Of a DNA stretch of 64,000 nt, positions 23,136-36,080 are shown one piece after another. The notes under the pieces are model-generated. The model worked only from the letters and a program-made list of their open reading frames with translations. It was not told the DNA's origin and made no database searches. Made by a program: the position numbers and the translations under genes. Source of the DNA: Cryptomeria japonica (lineage: Eukaryota > Streptophyta > Pinopsida > Cupressales > Cupressaceae); the NCBI RefSeq assembly GCF_030272615.1, contig NC_081406.1, positions 212,696,997 to 212,760,996 of the forward strand. The letters run 5' to 3'. Position 1 is the stretch's first letter. The number at the start of each line of letters is the position of its first letter.

Positions 23136-25264
23136 TTGGCACAAGAGGAGGACACCCAAAGTGTGAACTCACCTTCAAGACATGCAGATCTAGAGAAAGG
23201 GGAGTGTCTGATGTTCCAAAGGACCCTCTTGAAGGTACCAACCATCAAGAAGCCACCACAAAGGAAGACATTGTTTATAACTACTTGCAAGGTAAGTGGA
23301 AAGGTATGTAGAGTCATTGTGGACTTAGGGTCAACTGATAATCTTGCTTCAACTAAGATGGTTAGCAAGCTTGGATTGAAGAAACTTCCTCATCCCTGCC
23401 CCTACAAAGTGAACAAGTTTGGGTTGATTTCCAAATAGAAGAATATAGAGACAAGATTTTGTGTGATGTTGCAGAGATGGATGCTTTCCATTTACTCCTT
23501 GGAAGACCATGGCAAAATGATGTAAACTCAAGACATGATGGGAGGAAAAATTTCTATAATTTGACCAAAGATGGTGTGCAATACACTATGACTCCACTAC
23601 CAGATGATGGTAAGGACAATCATGTTGTGACTAGTGTCATGCTAGTAGGTAAAGAGGAGTTTATGTAGACAATCAAAGAGAATGGTACCCCATGCTTTGT
23701 CATAGTAGTGAAGCCAAGAGAAGAAGTGAGAAAGAAAATGGAAGACAAGGTGCAAGAAAGGACTGCAGGTCCTAGGGAAGTGAAAGAGTTGTTGGAAAGA
23801 TACAGAGGTATAGTTGCAGGAAGCAAACCAGAGACCCTGCCGCCTTTTAGAGATGTGAGTCACTATATTGACCTCATACTAGGCTCAACATTGCCCAACA
23901 AAGCAGCATATAAATTGACCCCTGATCAAAATGAAGAACTTGCAAGGCAAGTACATGAGTTGCTAGAAAAAGGGTTCATAAGGAAGAGCATTAGCCCTTG
24001 TGTTGTCCCTACAATATTGGCTCCTAAGAAAGAAGGTACATGGAGGTTATGTACGGACTCAAGAGCCATAAATAAGATCACAATCAGGTATAGGTTCCCT
24101 ATGCCTCGGATAGAGGACTTGATGGACTGTCTAGCAAGAGCCAAGTACTACTCTAAGGTGGATTTGAAGAGCGGTTACCATCAAATCAGGATAAGAGAGG
24201 GAGATGAGTGGAAGATGGCCTTCAAAACAAATGAAGGACTTTATGAATGGCTAGTTATGCCATTTGGCCTCTCAAATGCTCTTAGTACATTCATGAGACT
24301 CATGAATGAAGTCTTGAAACCTTTACTCAACATTTTGTCATTGTGTACTTAGATGATATTCTGATTTTTAGCAAGAATAGGGATGAGTATCTAATACATT
24401 TGGATTTTGTACTGAAAAGGTTGAATGAAGAACAATTGAAGATCAATTTGGAGAAATGTGTCTTCTTGTAGGAAGAGTTGGTGTTTCTTGGTTTTGTAAT
24501 CTCCAAGAGCAGCCTTAAGATGGATACATCCAAGGTGGAAGCAATCCTCAATTGGCCTACACTTAGAGATGCAAGTGAGGTAAAGATTTTTCATGGTCTT
24601 GCAAGCTTCTATAGGAAGTTCATTAAGAATTCTAGTGGTGTATGTGCACCTATGATTGATACTATCAAGGGGGGTAGAAAATGTCAGTTTGTATGGACTA
24701 GTGAAGCAGATAAGTCCTTTGAGTATTTGAAAAGAAGGGTAGCAGAGCAACCTATAATGGTTTTACCTGATTTTCATAAGGTTTTCACCATAGAATGTGA
24801 TGCAAATAACAAGGCAGTAGGAGGAGTCTTAACCCAAGAAGGTAGACTAGTAGCCTTCTTTAGTGAAAAATTGAATGAGGCTAAACAAAAGTACTCAACC
24901 TATGACTTAGAGATGTATGCAATGGAGGCATTATTTGTTTCCAAAGGAATTTATAGTCTATACTGATAACCATGCTCTGAGTTTCTTGAATAGGTAGGAC
25001 AAGTTGAATCATCGGCATATGAAGTGCATGGAATACCTTCAAGAATTCACTTTCACCATCAAGCACAAGAAAGGAGTAGCAAATAAGGTAGTTGATGCCC
25101 TTAGCAGGAGGAACTTGACAGTGAAGGAGATTCAGTTGGAGAGCATAGGCATTAATTCCATGAAGGATATGTACCAAGGAGATGAGGATTTCCAAGAAGC
25201 AAACCAAGTGTGTCAGGAAATGAGTGACAAGTACCACAAGGAGTTCTCAAATTTTATTCTGTAG
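23136..25264 (+). pseudogene. Chromovirus pol: protease, reverse transcriptase, RNase H
   Basis: Parts in order are as follows. A retropepsin-like region with VIVDLGSTDNLAS lies at about 23.3 kb. The reverse transcriptase (about 23.8-24.45 kb) has [13 protein letters not shown], the [13 protein letters not shown] block, VMPFGLSNA and the LDDIL active-site region. An RNase H-type region (about 24.7-25.1 kb) has FTIECDANNKAVGGVL and IKHKKGVANKVVDALSRR. These motifs are diagnostic for Ty3-gypsy pol. Fossil, broken in several places. Confidence 0.9.
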
Positions 25265-25289
25265 GAAGGTCTACTTTTCAAGGGAAGTC

Positions 25290-26600
25290 AACTTTGCATC
25301 CCTAAAGGTTCCATGAGGGAAAACATTGTGAAAGAGAAGTGTTGTGGGGGATTGGCAGGTCATTTTGGGATTGACAAGACCCTTGAGTTGGTTAGGAGAT
25401 TCTATTTTTGGCCTAAGATGCAGACTGAGATCAGAAAGTATGTGGAAGGTTGTATGATTTGTCAAAAGGCCAAGGGTAGCAGTTCAAATGCAGGTTTGTA
25501 TACTCCTTTTCCCATACCAAGCAAGCCATGGGATTCAATCAGCATGGACTTTGTATTAGGACTCCCAAAGACTAAACAGGGTCATGATAGCATCTATGTA
25601 GTTGTTGATAGGTTTTCAAAAACGGCTCACTTTCTACCTTGTAAAACCACACATGATGTATCCCATATAGCAGGTATATTCTTCAAGGAGGTTGTAAGAT
25701 TACATGGTTTTCTTCTATCAATCATCTTAGACAGGGACTCTAAGTTTCTTGGACATTTTTGGCAAACTCTTTGGAGAAGGTTGGGTACCAATTTGTCATT
25801 CACATCAGCCTATCATCCCCAAGTTGATGGACAGACAGAGGTCATCAATAGGTCACTTAGAAACCTATTAAGGTGTCTGACTAAGGATCAAAGAACTACA
25901 TGGGATTCAATACTTCCTCAAGAAGAATTTGCTTGTAATGATTCAGTGAATAGAAGCACTAGTCACAGTCCCTTTGAGATAGTGTATAGATCACACCCTA
26001 GAGGTGTATTGGAGTTGAGAGATGTGAAAGATTTGGACAAAAGAAGTGCACAAGCATAGGACTTTGCAGAAGTAATGAGGGATATCCATCAACAAGTCAA
26101 GGATAGGTTAGAGAAAACCTCAAATAAGTACAAGCATACCATAGATAAGAAAAGGACAAATTTGCAGTTTAAGGTTGGAGATATGGTGATGATTCATTTC
26201 AAGAAGGAGAGACTCCCTAAGGAGAAATACACCAAGTTGATGATGAAGAAGATAGGCCCTTTGAAGATCATTCAAAAGTGTGGCAGCAGTGCCTACAAGA
26301 TTGATCTCCCACTGGACATTGGTCTCTCTAACACTTTCAATGTTTCAGATATCTATGCATATAAAGGTCCTATTAGTGATGTTTGTGTTGCGGGTCCAGA
26401 TGATTCCAGTAGGGAAGAGATGTTACAAGACCTACCCAGGCAACCTAAGCTTGCAGTTGAGCATGTACTTGACAGGAGGGTGAGTAAGAAAACAAGGAGG
26501 AATACTTACTATGAGTACCTGGTCCAATGGAAGGACAAACCCTTAGAAGATGCAACCTAGATGACAGAGTGGGCTTTGGAGAAGATTGCATGCAAGGTTC
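25290..26600 (+). pseudogene. Chromovirus integrase with chromodomain
   Basis: The zinc-binding HHCC region (GHFGIDKTLELV...CMICQKAKG) is followed by the catalytic core with SMDFVLGLPK, VVDRFSKTAHF and SAYHPQVDGQTEVINR, then a GPFKI-like C-terminal domain (KKIGPLKIIQK). A chromodomain follows near 26.5 kb (YYEYLVQWKDKPLEDAT). Chromodomains of this clade are known to steer integration to particular chromatin. Fossil, broken. Confidence 0.9.
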
Positions 26601-26651
26601 CAGATTTGCCAACTCAAGAGACTTGGGTTTTTTATAACCCCGGGAGTATGG

Positions 26652-28070
26652 TGCAGGGAACCTCTTGGTTTGGGATTTTGTTTGTTGTTTGTGTGTTGGT
26701 AGGTGGTCTTACACCCTAGGATGGTGTTTTGGATTAGTGTGGATCTTTGGATCCTATGAATGTAATAAAGAACCTCTTGTAAGGTCAGTTGGCTCTAGGT
26801 CATTTATAAACATAGTGACCAACTCTAACCATCGATTCATCTAGGGTAGGAGGTATGTTGTTAAGATGTCCTAAGTTTTTTTAGGCTTAGGATTGGTCTA
26901 CAAGTCCATTAGGGACTTTGGAATGTCAAATTTGAAAAGTTGTCAAAAGATGTAAAAAGTTGCAAAAGTTGCTAAGCAACATTTCCCCACCGATTGGCAA
27001 AGAAGTTCCAACAGTCCTAACTAGTTGAAAATCAGTTGTAGCCGTTGGGGGAAGGCCTATTTGTGTCTTAGAGATCATCTATGAATTGGTTGGATGATGC
27101 ATGTAAGAAGTTAGTGGTTTGAATAAACAAAAAACTCATATTTTGCCCATTTTCACTGGTTTTTCGTACTGTACGATCTGACAGAGGATTGGTAGGCATA
27201 AAAATTTAAATTGGTTGGGTTGTGGTGTGAATGCAAGCTCAAATGCAAGTGGTCTGACTTGAATTGGTGGAGTTTTGAGTAAGTTGTGGGTAGTTTGCCA
27301 AAAACTATCACTCAAGGACACGGTACATAGGGTTTCACCAAAAACATGACCCTAACTTACAAATCCTATTGAGGAATTTAATGGCCCTTAGGGAAATGCA
27401 GGTTGAGGGTGTGTATATTGTGATTACAAAAGGGTGGAATCTGGGAGTGAGATTTGGTGTGGTTTCCACCATACCCTAGGTTAAACAAAACCATGTGTTT
27501 AACCTAGCCTTAAGGAGGAATGAGAAAACAGTCACCTAAGGAGTGTTTGGGAACTATTGTAATGGTGGATTTGGTCCATTAGAAGCAAAGTAACATGCCC
27601 AAGGATTGATTTTGGTTCTGCAACCCCACTCTTAAGTAGTTGCTTTGGAAAACGGGCCTATTAGGTCTGTAATCCCAGAATGTGCTTGGGGGTATTGGAG
27701 CAGGGTCATAACTCTATCTTTTGGAATTGAATTTAAGCCCCAAAAGGGTACTCTAAAATGTAATTTGTTCCTAGGATGCTTGGAGGAAAATTTGAATTAG
27801 TTGAGAAATACCGGTCAAAAAGGGCTACAAGGAATAGGCCTGTTTGGGGTTCCTTGACCCGGGTGTAGTAGGAAGTCACCAAAAGTTGGTGAAAGGCATA
27901 GGGTGAGTGACCTTGATTTTCAAATAGCCTAAACCCTCCTTAGGAAGTGTTGTGGTTGACTGATTACATTGGTATGTGTGTAGAACCTAGTTGGGGGTTG
28001 TAATAAGCCTTGATTTGACAGAGAAGGGTGTATTGGGTCTTCTTACCTTCTTGTTGCCCACTCTGCATCA
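26652..28070 (+). repeat. Chromovirus 3' LTR
   Basis: 1419 bp, TGCAGGGAACC...TCTGCATCA. It is preceded by a purine-rich GGGAGTATGG that may be the polypurine tract. Confidence 0.85.
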
Positions 28071-28599
28071 CATAGTAGCTTCATTCAACCATTAGTTTAG
28101 TGAATACATCTACCCAGAATAGGGCCCACTTGAGGTAAGGTGTCGCTCATTAGTCCATTTCTTAGCATTTCTATGATTTAGTTTGTTAATTAGTTCATAT
28201 AGTGTCATACTTTCCGACTCATACGACAATTGGTTAAATTGCATTATGTTGGATTGTTTAGCAGTAATTTGTTATTTACTCTTTACTGTATTTGATAATC
28301 ATTCTCAAATATATTCTTATTTTCTGATGACTATGAAATTACAATTTGGTAGAACGGTATCTTCTTTTCAACAAGTTTGTAAGTTGCTTAATGCTTAGAC
28401 TATAACGAAACCTTCAAATATACACATAATACTAACTCCATCTCAATTTTATAAACCAGGCAGTTAATAATTTAATATACACCATGTTAGTCAATGGTTT
28501 CTTAGTATAGAATGATCTCATCCCTAAGTTGTAGATTCAATCCATTTAATCTAAACTATTAGCTAGTATAGAGATCCATACAATTGTTATGACAAATTT
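28071..28599. other. Intergenic, nothing recognised
   Basis: AT-rich sequence right of the chromovirus. A 71-codon frame (28183-28398) has no recognisable domain. Confidence 0.4.
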
Positions 28600-31500
28600 T
28601 GGTGGTTCTACAACCAAGGTTGACTCTCAACAAAGTTTGCATAACCTTATCCAAGGCCAACAAGGTTTTCATAAATGGTATGATAATTAAATGGAATGAC
28701 TCAAAGATCCATATGTCAACAATTTTGAGTGGTTTTGAAACCATTGTTGAATGTCAACAAGATTTTGATATCATACCTTTTTGTTAACATAAATATAGAA
28801 GAAAGATTAAAAAAAGACTTAAGTAGATTTTTTTTTTTTAACAAATAAATGGTTTCTGAAACCACTCTCAAATTCCAATTAGATTCTCACAACTTTGTTG
28901 GAGCTCCACATCCTTTTCCTAACCAGATAAATATTTGGAGGTCGAATGCCACATGCCACTTTGGCGAAGTATAGTGAACATGGCAGAATTCACCCCTCTT
29001 TCTCATTGTGCCATTGGTTGGAATCAAATAAATTGGCAAGTAGATGGGCCCTTCATAAATCAATGAAATTCAATGCACGAGACCTTTTCATGATATGTAT
29101 CAACCTGGTGCACAATTCCAACGGTACTGAGTGCGACTTTTATTCTTTATTGTGTCATTACCCAAGATGATTTACGCAAGGACACTTAGCACAGTCGTAC
29201 TACAATCAAGAAGGGACGAGCCTGACTTATATCCCTTGTCGTATCTCTTTGGAGCTTAATGAACATGTGGGCTCACTTCCTTTCAGCTGCATTTCAAATG
29301 GGGTCTTACCACTAATACAGTGATGTGGTCCCGTAGCTCATTTAATGGTGGTACAGCTCTCGTAGCTACTTGCCATGACTGTGATAGCTCTTCCAACTAC
29401 TTGCAATGGGTGGCAGCTATTCTGGTTTCAAAAAGGTCAAAACGTACATCGTGATATCGAAAACTGAAAAAATCACAACTGTAAATTGCGAAATCAACAA
29501 TCAATAACGTGTGTATAACCTTTATGTTATACGAAAATCGTAATTTTTTGAAACCAGAATAGCTGCCTCCGATTTTTTTATGCTCCCCCACATACCAAAA
29601 GGTTATTGCAGGTATCCTCCTCCAATCTGGAGTGCACATTTTGAGTGGGATCCATCCCCAACGACAGATCTGGTGCTGATTTCAATGCCACAGAACAAGG
29701 TTTTGACATGGGGGCATACTTTGTGTCCTTTTAGCTCATTTCAAGACGTAAGTGATTATTCTCAATGGAGAAGAGATGTCAGACAATTTCACTTGTGGCT
29801 ATCAAGCATTATATTTAGTACAAGTTACAAAGGTCTTTTCAAAAAATTCTAAATGCCTTCTTTTAAGGTTCCAATCATTAAAAATCAGTTGTAGGAAGGT
29901 TGTTGAAATATTTGAAGGTGCTATGGCAGATTGTGTTCTAGATGTAAATGTAATTGTTTGAAAATGTAGTAATGTGCCAATGTTTCAATACTATTACATC
30001 TATTGTAACGATCATTCAATGACTATATATGAAGTGGTGTGATTTGGTTGTGGATGACTAAGCATGTTTATATGTACTACTATCATTCGATGCATCCTTA
30101 TGCTTAGATCAATTTTTCAATATTTTACCTTTCTTTGCATTTCTTCCTATCGACTTGAATTTGTTACCATAGATAGGCTTTGGTTTGGGAATATTCTAAC
30201 TCAATCATTTAAAACCAAAACATTAAAAAGTAGTTTAGGTATATGGTCCTTCATGTGCATTCATGTTTCTCAAGATAGCTAGGGATAATAATTTATGTAA
30301 ACCTTAAAGACAACATTTCATGTGGATCATGTTTGCACAATTGTATCGGTTGTATAGGGGTTCTATGTAGTTAACCTTCCTTGACCTTGTTACAATATTT
30401 GGGATCAAGAGTGGAATTAAGTTTGGTTGTAGTTGTTTTTGGTTGCCTATCTTGTTTGATTCAAACACCTATTAAGGTATAACCCTAGAAACTCCCTCTT
30501 AAATCTAAGCTAAGCTCAAAGCATAAGAGAGATAACCCACTCTCATACCTTTAATCCTCCATGTTCTATTGATGAGTTGATTTCACTTGCATGACAACAA
30601 CTCCAACCTTGTGAGTGAAATTTCATTCTAGGAAGTGGAATAGTAGCTTTGGGCCCTAACATACATCATCATCATCACAATATTATAAATCTTGAACATC
30701 TAGTTGAGTTATTGTAATCCATCATTGAAGTACAAGAAAATTGAAATCAAGTTCATTTTAAGTTTTTTAATAGTTTTAAAAATAAAAATTTAAATGTTAT
30801 TTTTAATTTTCTCTTAATTTTTAATCCATAAAGTAGTCATTAAAAAGAGGTCGATATGTCCATTGAATCTACAAATCTATATGATAAAAACTAACATGTT
30901 TACATCTTAAATAAATCTACATAAAAAATAAAAAAATACCAAAAAGATCAAGACATTGATCTTAAAACTCCTATATTAACATTGTTATTTAAAATAATCA
31001 AATATATTAAACAAGTTACAAACAATAATTATAAATTATAAATTTTTGATTTTTTAATTTAAAAATATAATGCTCTAAAATATTGATAAAACCATATTAT
31101 ATAAGTAGAGATTTACCTCTATATCACCATTACACCAAGAAGGACTTTTTCAGCTTGAGAAACCCAAGCTACTTCAAGAGATACGCTTTGGAGTCCAACG
31201 TGGCCCACACAACAATAAATAATGTCAATTATTAGTATTAGAAATCTTCAACAATAGAAGAGATGTATATATTGTCATTGTGAATGTCGTCATGAACTCT
31301 CCATACACTTTATTTGATGTAAAGTTTTTTTAAATTCGCAATTAACTAATGGTTTCTTGTCTCTAATGAACCATAGACTTTTGATCTCCCATAATAGGTA
31401 CTCTTCACTTTGTCTTATTATATTCTCCCATGATCAATCAACTCCTGGCTTTGTTTTTGTATACTTAATTGATTAAGTAATAGAATGTTTATCCTCCTTC

Positions 31501-31665
31501 ATCCCCTACCCACCACCATACCCACTTGGTCTAGACAACAAAGAGTATGTATAGTTCTTTTTAAGATAAGTTGATATGGATTTTGTATTTATAATTAGAA
31601 TGGTATAGCATTTGTATTTTTAAAACAAGTTTTAAAATGATAATCTAAATTACAAATTAGGTTTA
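28600..31665 (+). repeat. Segmental duplication, copy A
   Basis: Direct repeat of 33200-35370. Shared landmarks include GGCCAACAAGGTTTTCATAA (about 28658) against its counterpart near 33258, the TTGATTTGGTT-type block near 30040/34015, ACCATTACACCAAG (about 31125/34868), and the TCTCTAATGAACCATAGAC block (about 31356/35088). Copy A is longer, chiefly because of about 29200-29730, which has no counterpart in B and carries a small inverted-repeat element. No gene is recognised. Confidence 0.75.
29412..29567. mobile_element. 156-bp inverted-repeat element (MITE-like)
   Basis: Perfect 23-bp terminal inverted repeats, GGCAGCTATTCTGGTTTCAA plus AAA, at 29412-29434 and 29545-29567. The AT-rich interior is non-coding and contains the small palindrome TACGAAAATCGTA. 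It lies in sequence present in copy A but absent from copy B of the surrounding duplication. No matching target duplication is visible, so the DNA-transposon family cannot be named. Confidence 0.6.
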
Positions 31666-33199
31666 GAGTATGTTTGTAATCACGTTTTTTGTTATATCCA
31701 TTCTTCTTTGACTTATTTCTTATATGTTGTGTAAGTATCATCATGTTTATGCAATCATGTCTTTCATTTGGTATGATGAGGTGTTAGTGTCTCCCTTTCT
31801 GCCTCATTTTTGTCAAATTTTGTGGTTTGTCTAGAGATTTCGATTCTTATCGTGCCTGAAAGAGACACATGTCCCCAACCAAAGCCACTATTGGGACTCA
31901 TTTGTGGTGCCCCTTTTTGCTTGAGTACCTTAAAGTTTCATGTGTTATTTTGGCCATTTTGACCCATTTGTTAATTAGCGATTTGAAAAATCATATAGGT
32001 TGGGACTTTGTGTTGAAGTTTTGTTTCGAATGGATTTGAGTTCTATAAAGGAAGTCTTCTCAAAATGTGTAAAATAGAAGAATAAATCTTCTTGCAAATT
32101 TTTTATGTCCATCTAGACCATGTCTAAGTTCCTTTGGGAGGAAAATGGTTAAGTATAGATTTTACAAGAACTTGATGTCTAAGTGAACCTTCCTTTTAAG
32201 ATTTTGGGATTGATGCAGCTAGCTTTTCTCACATATCTAATTTGGTTAGAAGATCTCACATTAATGCCTTCATAGAAATCTATGCCTCTTTTGAACTAGA
32301 GCATTTACAATTTTTAAGTTTAGTTCACTTAGATTTGCCCACACCCAATAAGCTATAAGTTAAAATATAATTGTTTTCAAAGGTTCGAGTAGGTTTGGAC
32401 CCGATCTTTTTCCCCTTAGCTTGGCAAGTTCAACTTGTCATTTTTGCATATCTAGTTCACCTAGCCTTTTTCACATCCAACCATTTGTAAATCCATATTG
32501 AAATGTTTTTGCAAGTCCAACATCCCTGTAAACCCTATCGTTAATCTTGTACATTTTTTTCAATTTGCTTAAAAAGTTTCATAGGTCATACCTAGGTGAT
32601 GGTATCATTTTATTATTAGCTCCTCTTCTGATAATTATTTTCCTATTTGAACTGGATCTTATAAAGTTGCATTCATATCTAGTCCAGTTGCTTTTCCTTG
32701 TAAGTCACCCATCTTGACATCACACTTTCATCATCATTTCATCACCTTCCCTTTGTAAAGATTCTATAGCCAGCCAAATTGAACCATTTCAAAACCCACC
32801 TTCTAATCCAATTTAGTTGGTCTTCCCCACAAACTAGTCCACTCACATTCTCTTGTATCCCATTTATTGATAACATCACCATGTCCTTTGCTAACATCAT
32901 CCCACCCTATTGACATCATCATGACATCACCCCATCTGAAGAATCCACATTCATGATGCTGTCACCCTTTGCTAATTTCATCAAGGAAACTTTTTATCTA
33001 AACCAAATAGAGGTAAGTGTTAGTTGCGGCTTCCCATGGAGTCTATTGTAACTTCACCAAATTTTCCAAAAGTAGCAGATTCTTATTGTTATTTGGCTTT
33101 TTTGGAGATTCTCATAACCTTGTCGAGCTCTAGCATGATTCTTAGAACCTCGTTGAAGCCCAATGCTATTCTAAAGGTTTTTCTTTCGAAGGCATAAAG
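31666..33199. other. Intergenic spacer between duplication copies
   Basis: 1.5 kb with no gene recognised. It carries runs of ATCATC/ATCACC-type words (about 32710-32960). Confidence 0.4.
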
Positions 33200-35370
33200 T
33201 TGGTGGTTCTAGAGCCAGTTTCAACTCCCGACAAGTTTCTTACAAGCTTATCGAAGACCAACAAGGTTTTCATAACTTGTACAATAAGAAAATCAAATGG
33301 CTCAAGGATGCCTCTGTCGACAATTTTGAATGAAATAAAACCATTGTTTTATGCCAACTAGATTTTGGTAACCCACTTGTTTGCTAATACGAAGATAGGG
33401 GAGAGATTAAAAAAAAAAAGCCCATGGTTTTCTTGGCAAGTTGATGTGGTTGTGAAACCTTTGATAGCTGCCAACAAAATTCTCACAACCTTGTTGGAGC
33501 TCGATGTCCTTTTTCTAGCTAATTGAAGGACTAACACCTCGATAAATCAATGATGCAATGCACGAGACCTTTCCATGATACGTGTCAGTGCACAATTGCA
33601 AAGGTTGTTAGCTTGACATTTTTTTTTTGTCAATGGCCAATATAATTGATGCAAGGACACTTGATGCAACTGCACTACATTTCATTTATTTTCTTTGTTG
33701 CATTATTGTGTTGTTTGACTCATTTCAATAGGTGAGTGACTATTCTCAATGCAGAAGAGGTGTCAGCCACTTCCAGGGTTCTGATTATTGAAAATGAGTT
33801 GTAGGAGGATAGTGAAGGTCATTGTAATATTTGTAGGTACTATAGCAGAGTGTGTTGTAGATATAATGTCTCCAGAATGATAGGTACATGTTAAGGTACT
33901 TCTAAATATTTTGGAAATTTTTTAAGTCCCATTTAGTGTTGTAAATGTAATTGTTTGAAAATGTGGCAATGTTTCAATACTATATCTATTGGAATGATCA
34001 TTTATTGACTACATATGAATTTGTGCAATTTGATTATGGATAACTAAACATGGTTTATCTGTAATATTTTCATTTGATACATCCTTATGCTTAGATCAAT
34101 TGTTCGATATTTTACCTTTCATTGCATTTCTTTCTGTGAATTTGTTACCCATAGACAATTTTCAGTTTGAGAACATTTTGACTACGTCGTTTAAAACCAA
34201 AATATTAATAAGTAGTTCAGGAATATGATCCTTCATATGCATTCATGATCATCAATATTATCAAAAGATAATATTTTATGTAAATGTTAAAGACGACATT
34301 TCATGTGGATCATGATTTCACAATCATACCAACTATATAGGGGTTTTATGCAACTAATCTTCCTCAATCTTGTTACAAGAGTTCATTTGAGTTTTATTGG
34401 AGCTGTTTTTTGTTGTCCATTTTGTTTAATTCGAACACCTAATAATGTATACCCCTAAGAACACCCTCCTAAATCTAAGCTAAGCTCATAGCATAAGAGA
34501 TACAACGCACATTCATAGTCATCATCACTATATTGGAAATCTTGAACATCTGATTGAGTTGTTGCAATCCATCATTGAAGTAAAAGCAAATTGAAATCAA
34601 GTTCATTCTAAGATTTTTAATGATTTTAAAAGAAAGATTTAAATATTATTTTAATTTTTTCTTAATTTTAAATTCATGCAATAGTCATTACGACATGCCC
34701 ATCAAACCTACAAATTTATATGATAATAACTAACATGAATATCTTAAATAAATTTACCTAAAAGATCAAAAGAGATCAATCTTAAAATACCTATATTAAT
34801 ATTATAATTTAAAATAATCAACTATATTAAACAAAATACAAACAATAATTCTCAGTTACTCATACATATCACCATTACACCAAGGACTTTTTCAGCTTTA
34901 ACAGATATGCTCTGAAATCCACCGTGGCCCACAAGACAATAGCAAATGTAAAATAATTTGCAGACCTATCAATTCTTCAACCATAGAAATATATATATAT
35001 ATATATATATAATGTCGTCATGAAACCTCCATAGATTTTAGTGTATGTAAATAAAAATTAATTCTCAATTAACTAAAAGTTTCTTGTCTCTAATGAGCCA
35101 TAGACTTTTGATCTGCCATAGTAGGGTCTTTTCGCTGTGTCCTTTATATTCTCCCATAATCAATCAACTCCTGGCTTTGTTTTTTATACTTGATTGAGTA
35201 GTTGAATGTTTATCCTTCTTCCTTACCGACCTGCCACTAGACCCACTTGGCCCAGGCAACAAACAATATGTATACTTTTTTACAGATAAGCAGGTATTGG
35301 ACTTTGTATTTATAATTAGAATGATATAGTATGTATATTTTTAAAACAAGTTAAATAAGATAATCTAAAT
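33200..35370 (+). repeat. Segmental duplication, copy B
   Basis: Shorter copy of 28600-31665. It contains an (AT)n microsatellite at 34989-35011 that is absent from copy A. No gene is recognised. It ends about 700 bp from the 3' end of C4H. Confidence 0.75.
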
Positions 35371-35490
35371 CATTCTGTCAGAATCATTATTTCTTTTTTC
35401 TTTTCATTTTGTTTGGTGGGTTATTGGATGTCTGATGCAACTGAAACTCACATTGATAAAGGAATGACAGGCATGTTCAGCTATCCCACA

Positions 35491-35592
35491 GAGTCTGCCC
35501 CCACAGTCTGCCATATGAATATTATTGCTTCTTGTTTAAGGGAGTCTGCCCCCACAGTCTGCCATATGATTATTATTGCTTCTTGTTTAAGG
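35491..35592 (+). repeat. 51-bp tandem repeat, two copies
   Basis: Units 35491-35541 and 35542-35592 start GAGTCTGCCCCCACAG and are nearly identical. They keep a 79-codon frame open (35413-35652), which then contains a doubled 17-residue stretch. The frame has no other protein-like feature, so I treat it as a DNA repeat. Confidence 0.85.
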
Positions 35593-35740
35593 GACTGCGA
35601 GTTGTCCATTAAAATCACTTTCTTTGCAACAATTTTGACTAACTTCAAATAATTCTAGGATGGTTTTGTTTATGAAAGATTTTATATCATCCACTTAAAT
35701 TGAAGCAGAAATTTTACTTCCCAATGCTTTCCATAAAGTG

Positions 35741-35827
35741 AAACATTTGCCTTGTACATAAAATGACATGAAGTGAAACATTTTCCTTGTACATAAAAGG
35801 ACACATTTGCCTTGTACATAAAACCAC
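35741..35827 (+). repeat. Short imperfect tandem repeat downstream of C4H
   Basis: Three copies of a TTTGCCTTGTACATAAAA-type unit with spacers. They lie within 350 bp of the C4H stop codon and may fall in or near its 3' untranslated region. No clear AATAAA was found on the minus strand between 35640 and 36080. Confidence 0.6.
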
Positions 35828-36080
35828 ATATGGCCATGACAATTATTTCCTCTCTGCTCTGACATCACATCCATGTACACTTACAGTGTATACCTTAAGT
35901 ATACAATTCTAAAACCACACTCTCACATAAATTAACAATTACAGGAAGAACAATAACAAACATTTTGTAGAATTTTAAGGAAACCCTTAATTGAGTTTTG
36001 CCTGCAACACTGGGATATGGGAGAGTTATTGAAGCAGACTCCTGTAAAGGGGCATAAATTATAGTGTGTGGGCATGTTGA

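Larger units (their letters stand above)
12811..28070 (+). mobile_element. Ty3-gypsy chromovirus fossil, split by a nested Tat-like element
   Basis: Two LTRs (12811-14242 and 26652-28070) enclose an initiator-Met-type primer site, gag, and a pol read as protease, reverse transcriptase, RNase H, integrase and C-terminal chromodomain. This order and the chromodomain place it in the chromoviruses. A second element (15207-22987) is inserted in gag. The LTRs differ at roughly one position in ten by eye, so the insertion is old. The element is broken, with about a dozen breaks in the coding part. I see no convincing target duplication at its ends. Confidence 0.9.

Noticed and set aside
23620-24750. 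Minus-strand open frames of 60-120 codons
   Set aside because: They are opposite-strand shadows of the chromovirus protease and reverse transcriptase.
35413-35652. 79-codon frame with a doubled 17-residue stretch
   Set aside because: The doubling comes from a 51-bp DNA tandem repeat whose length happens to be divisible by three. There is no other sign of coding.
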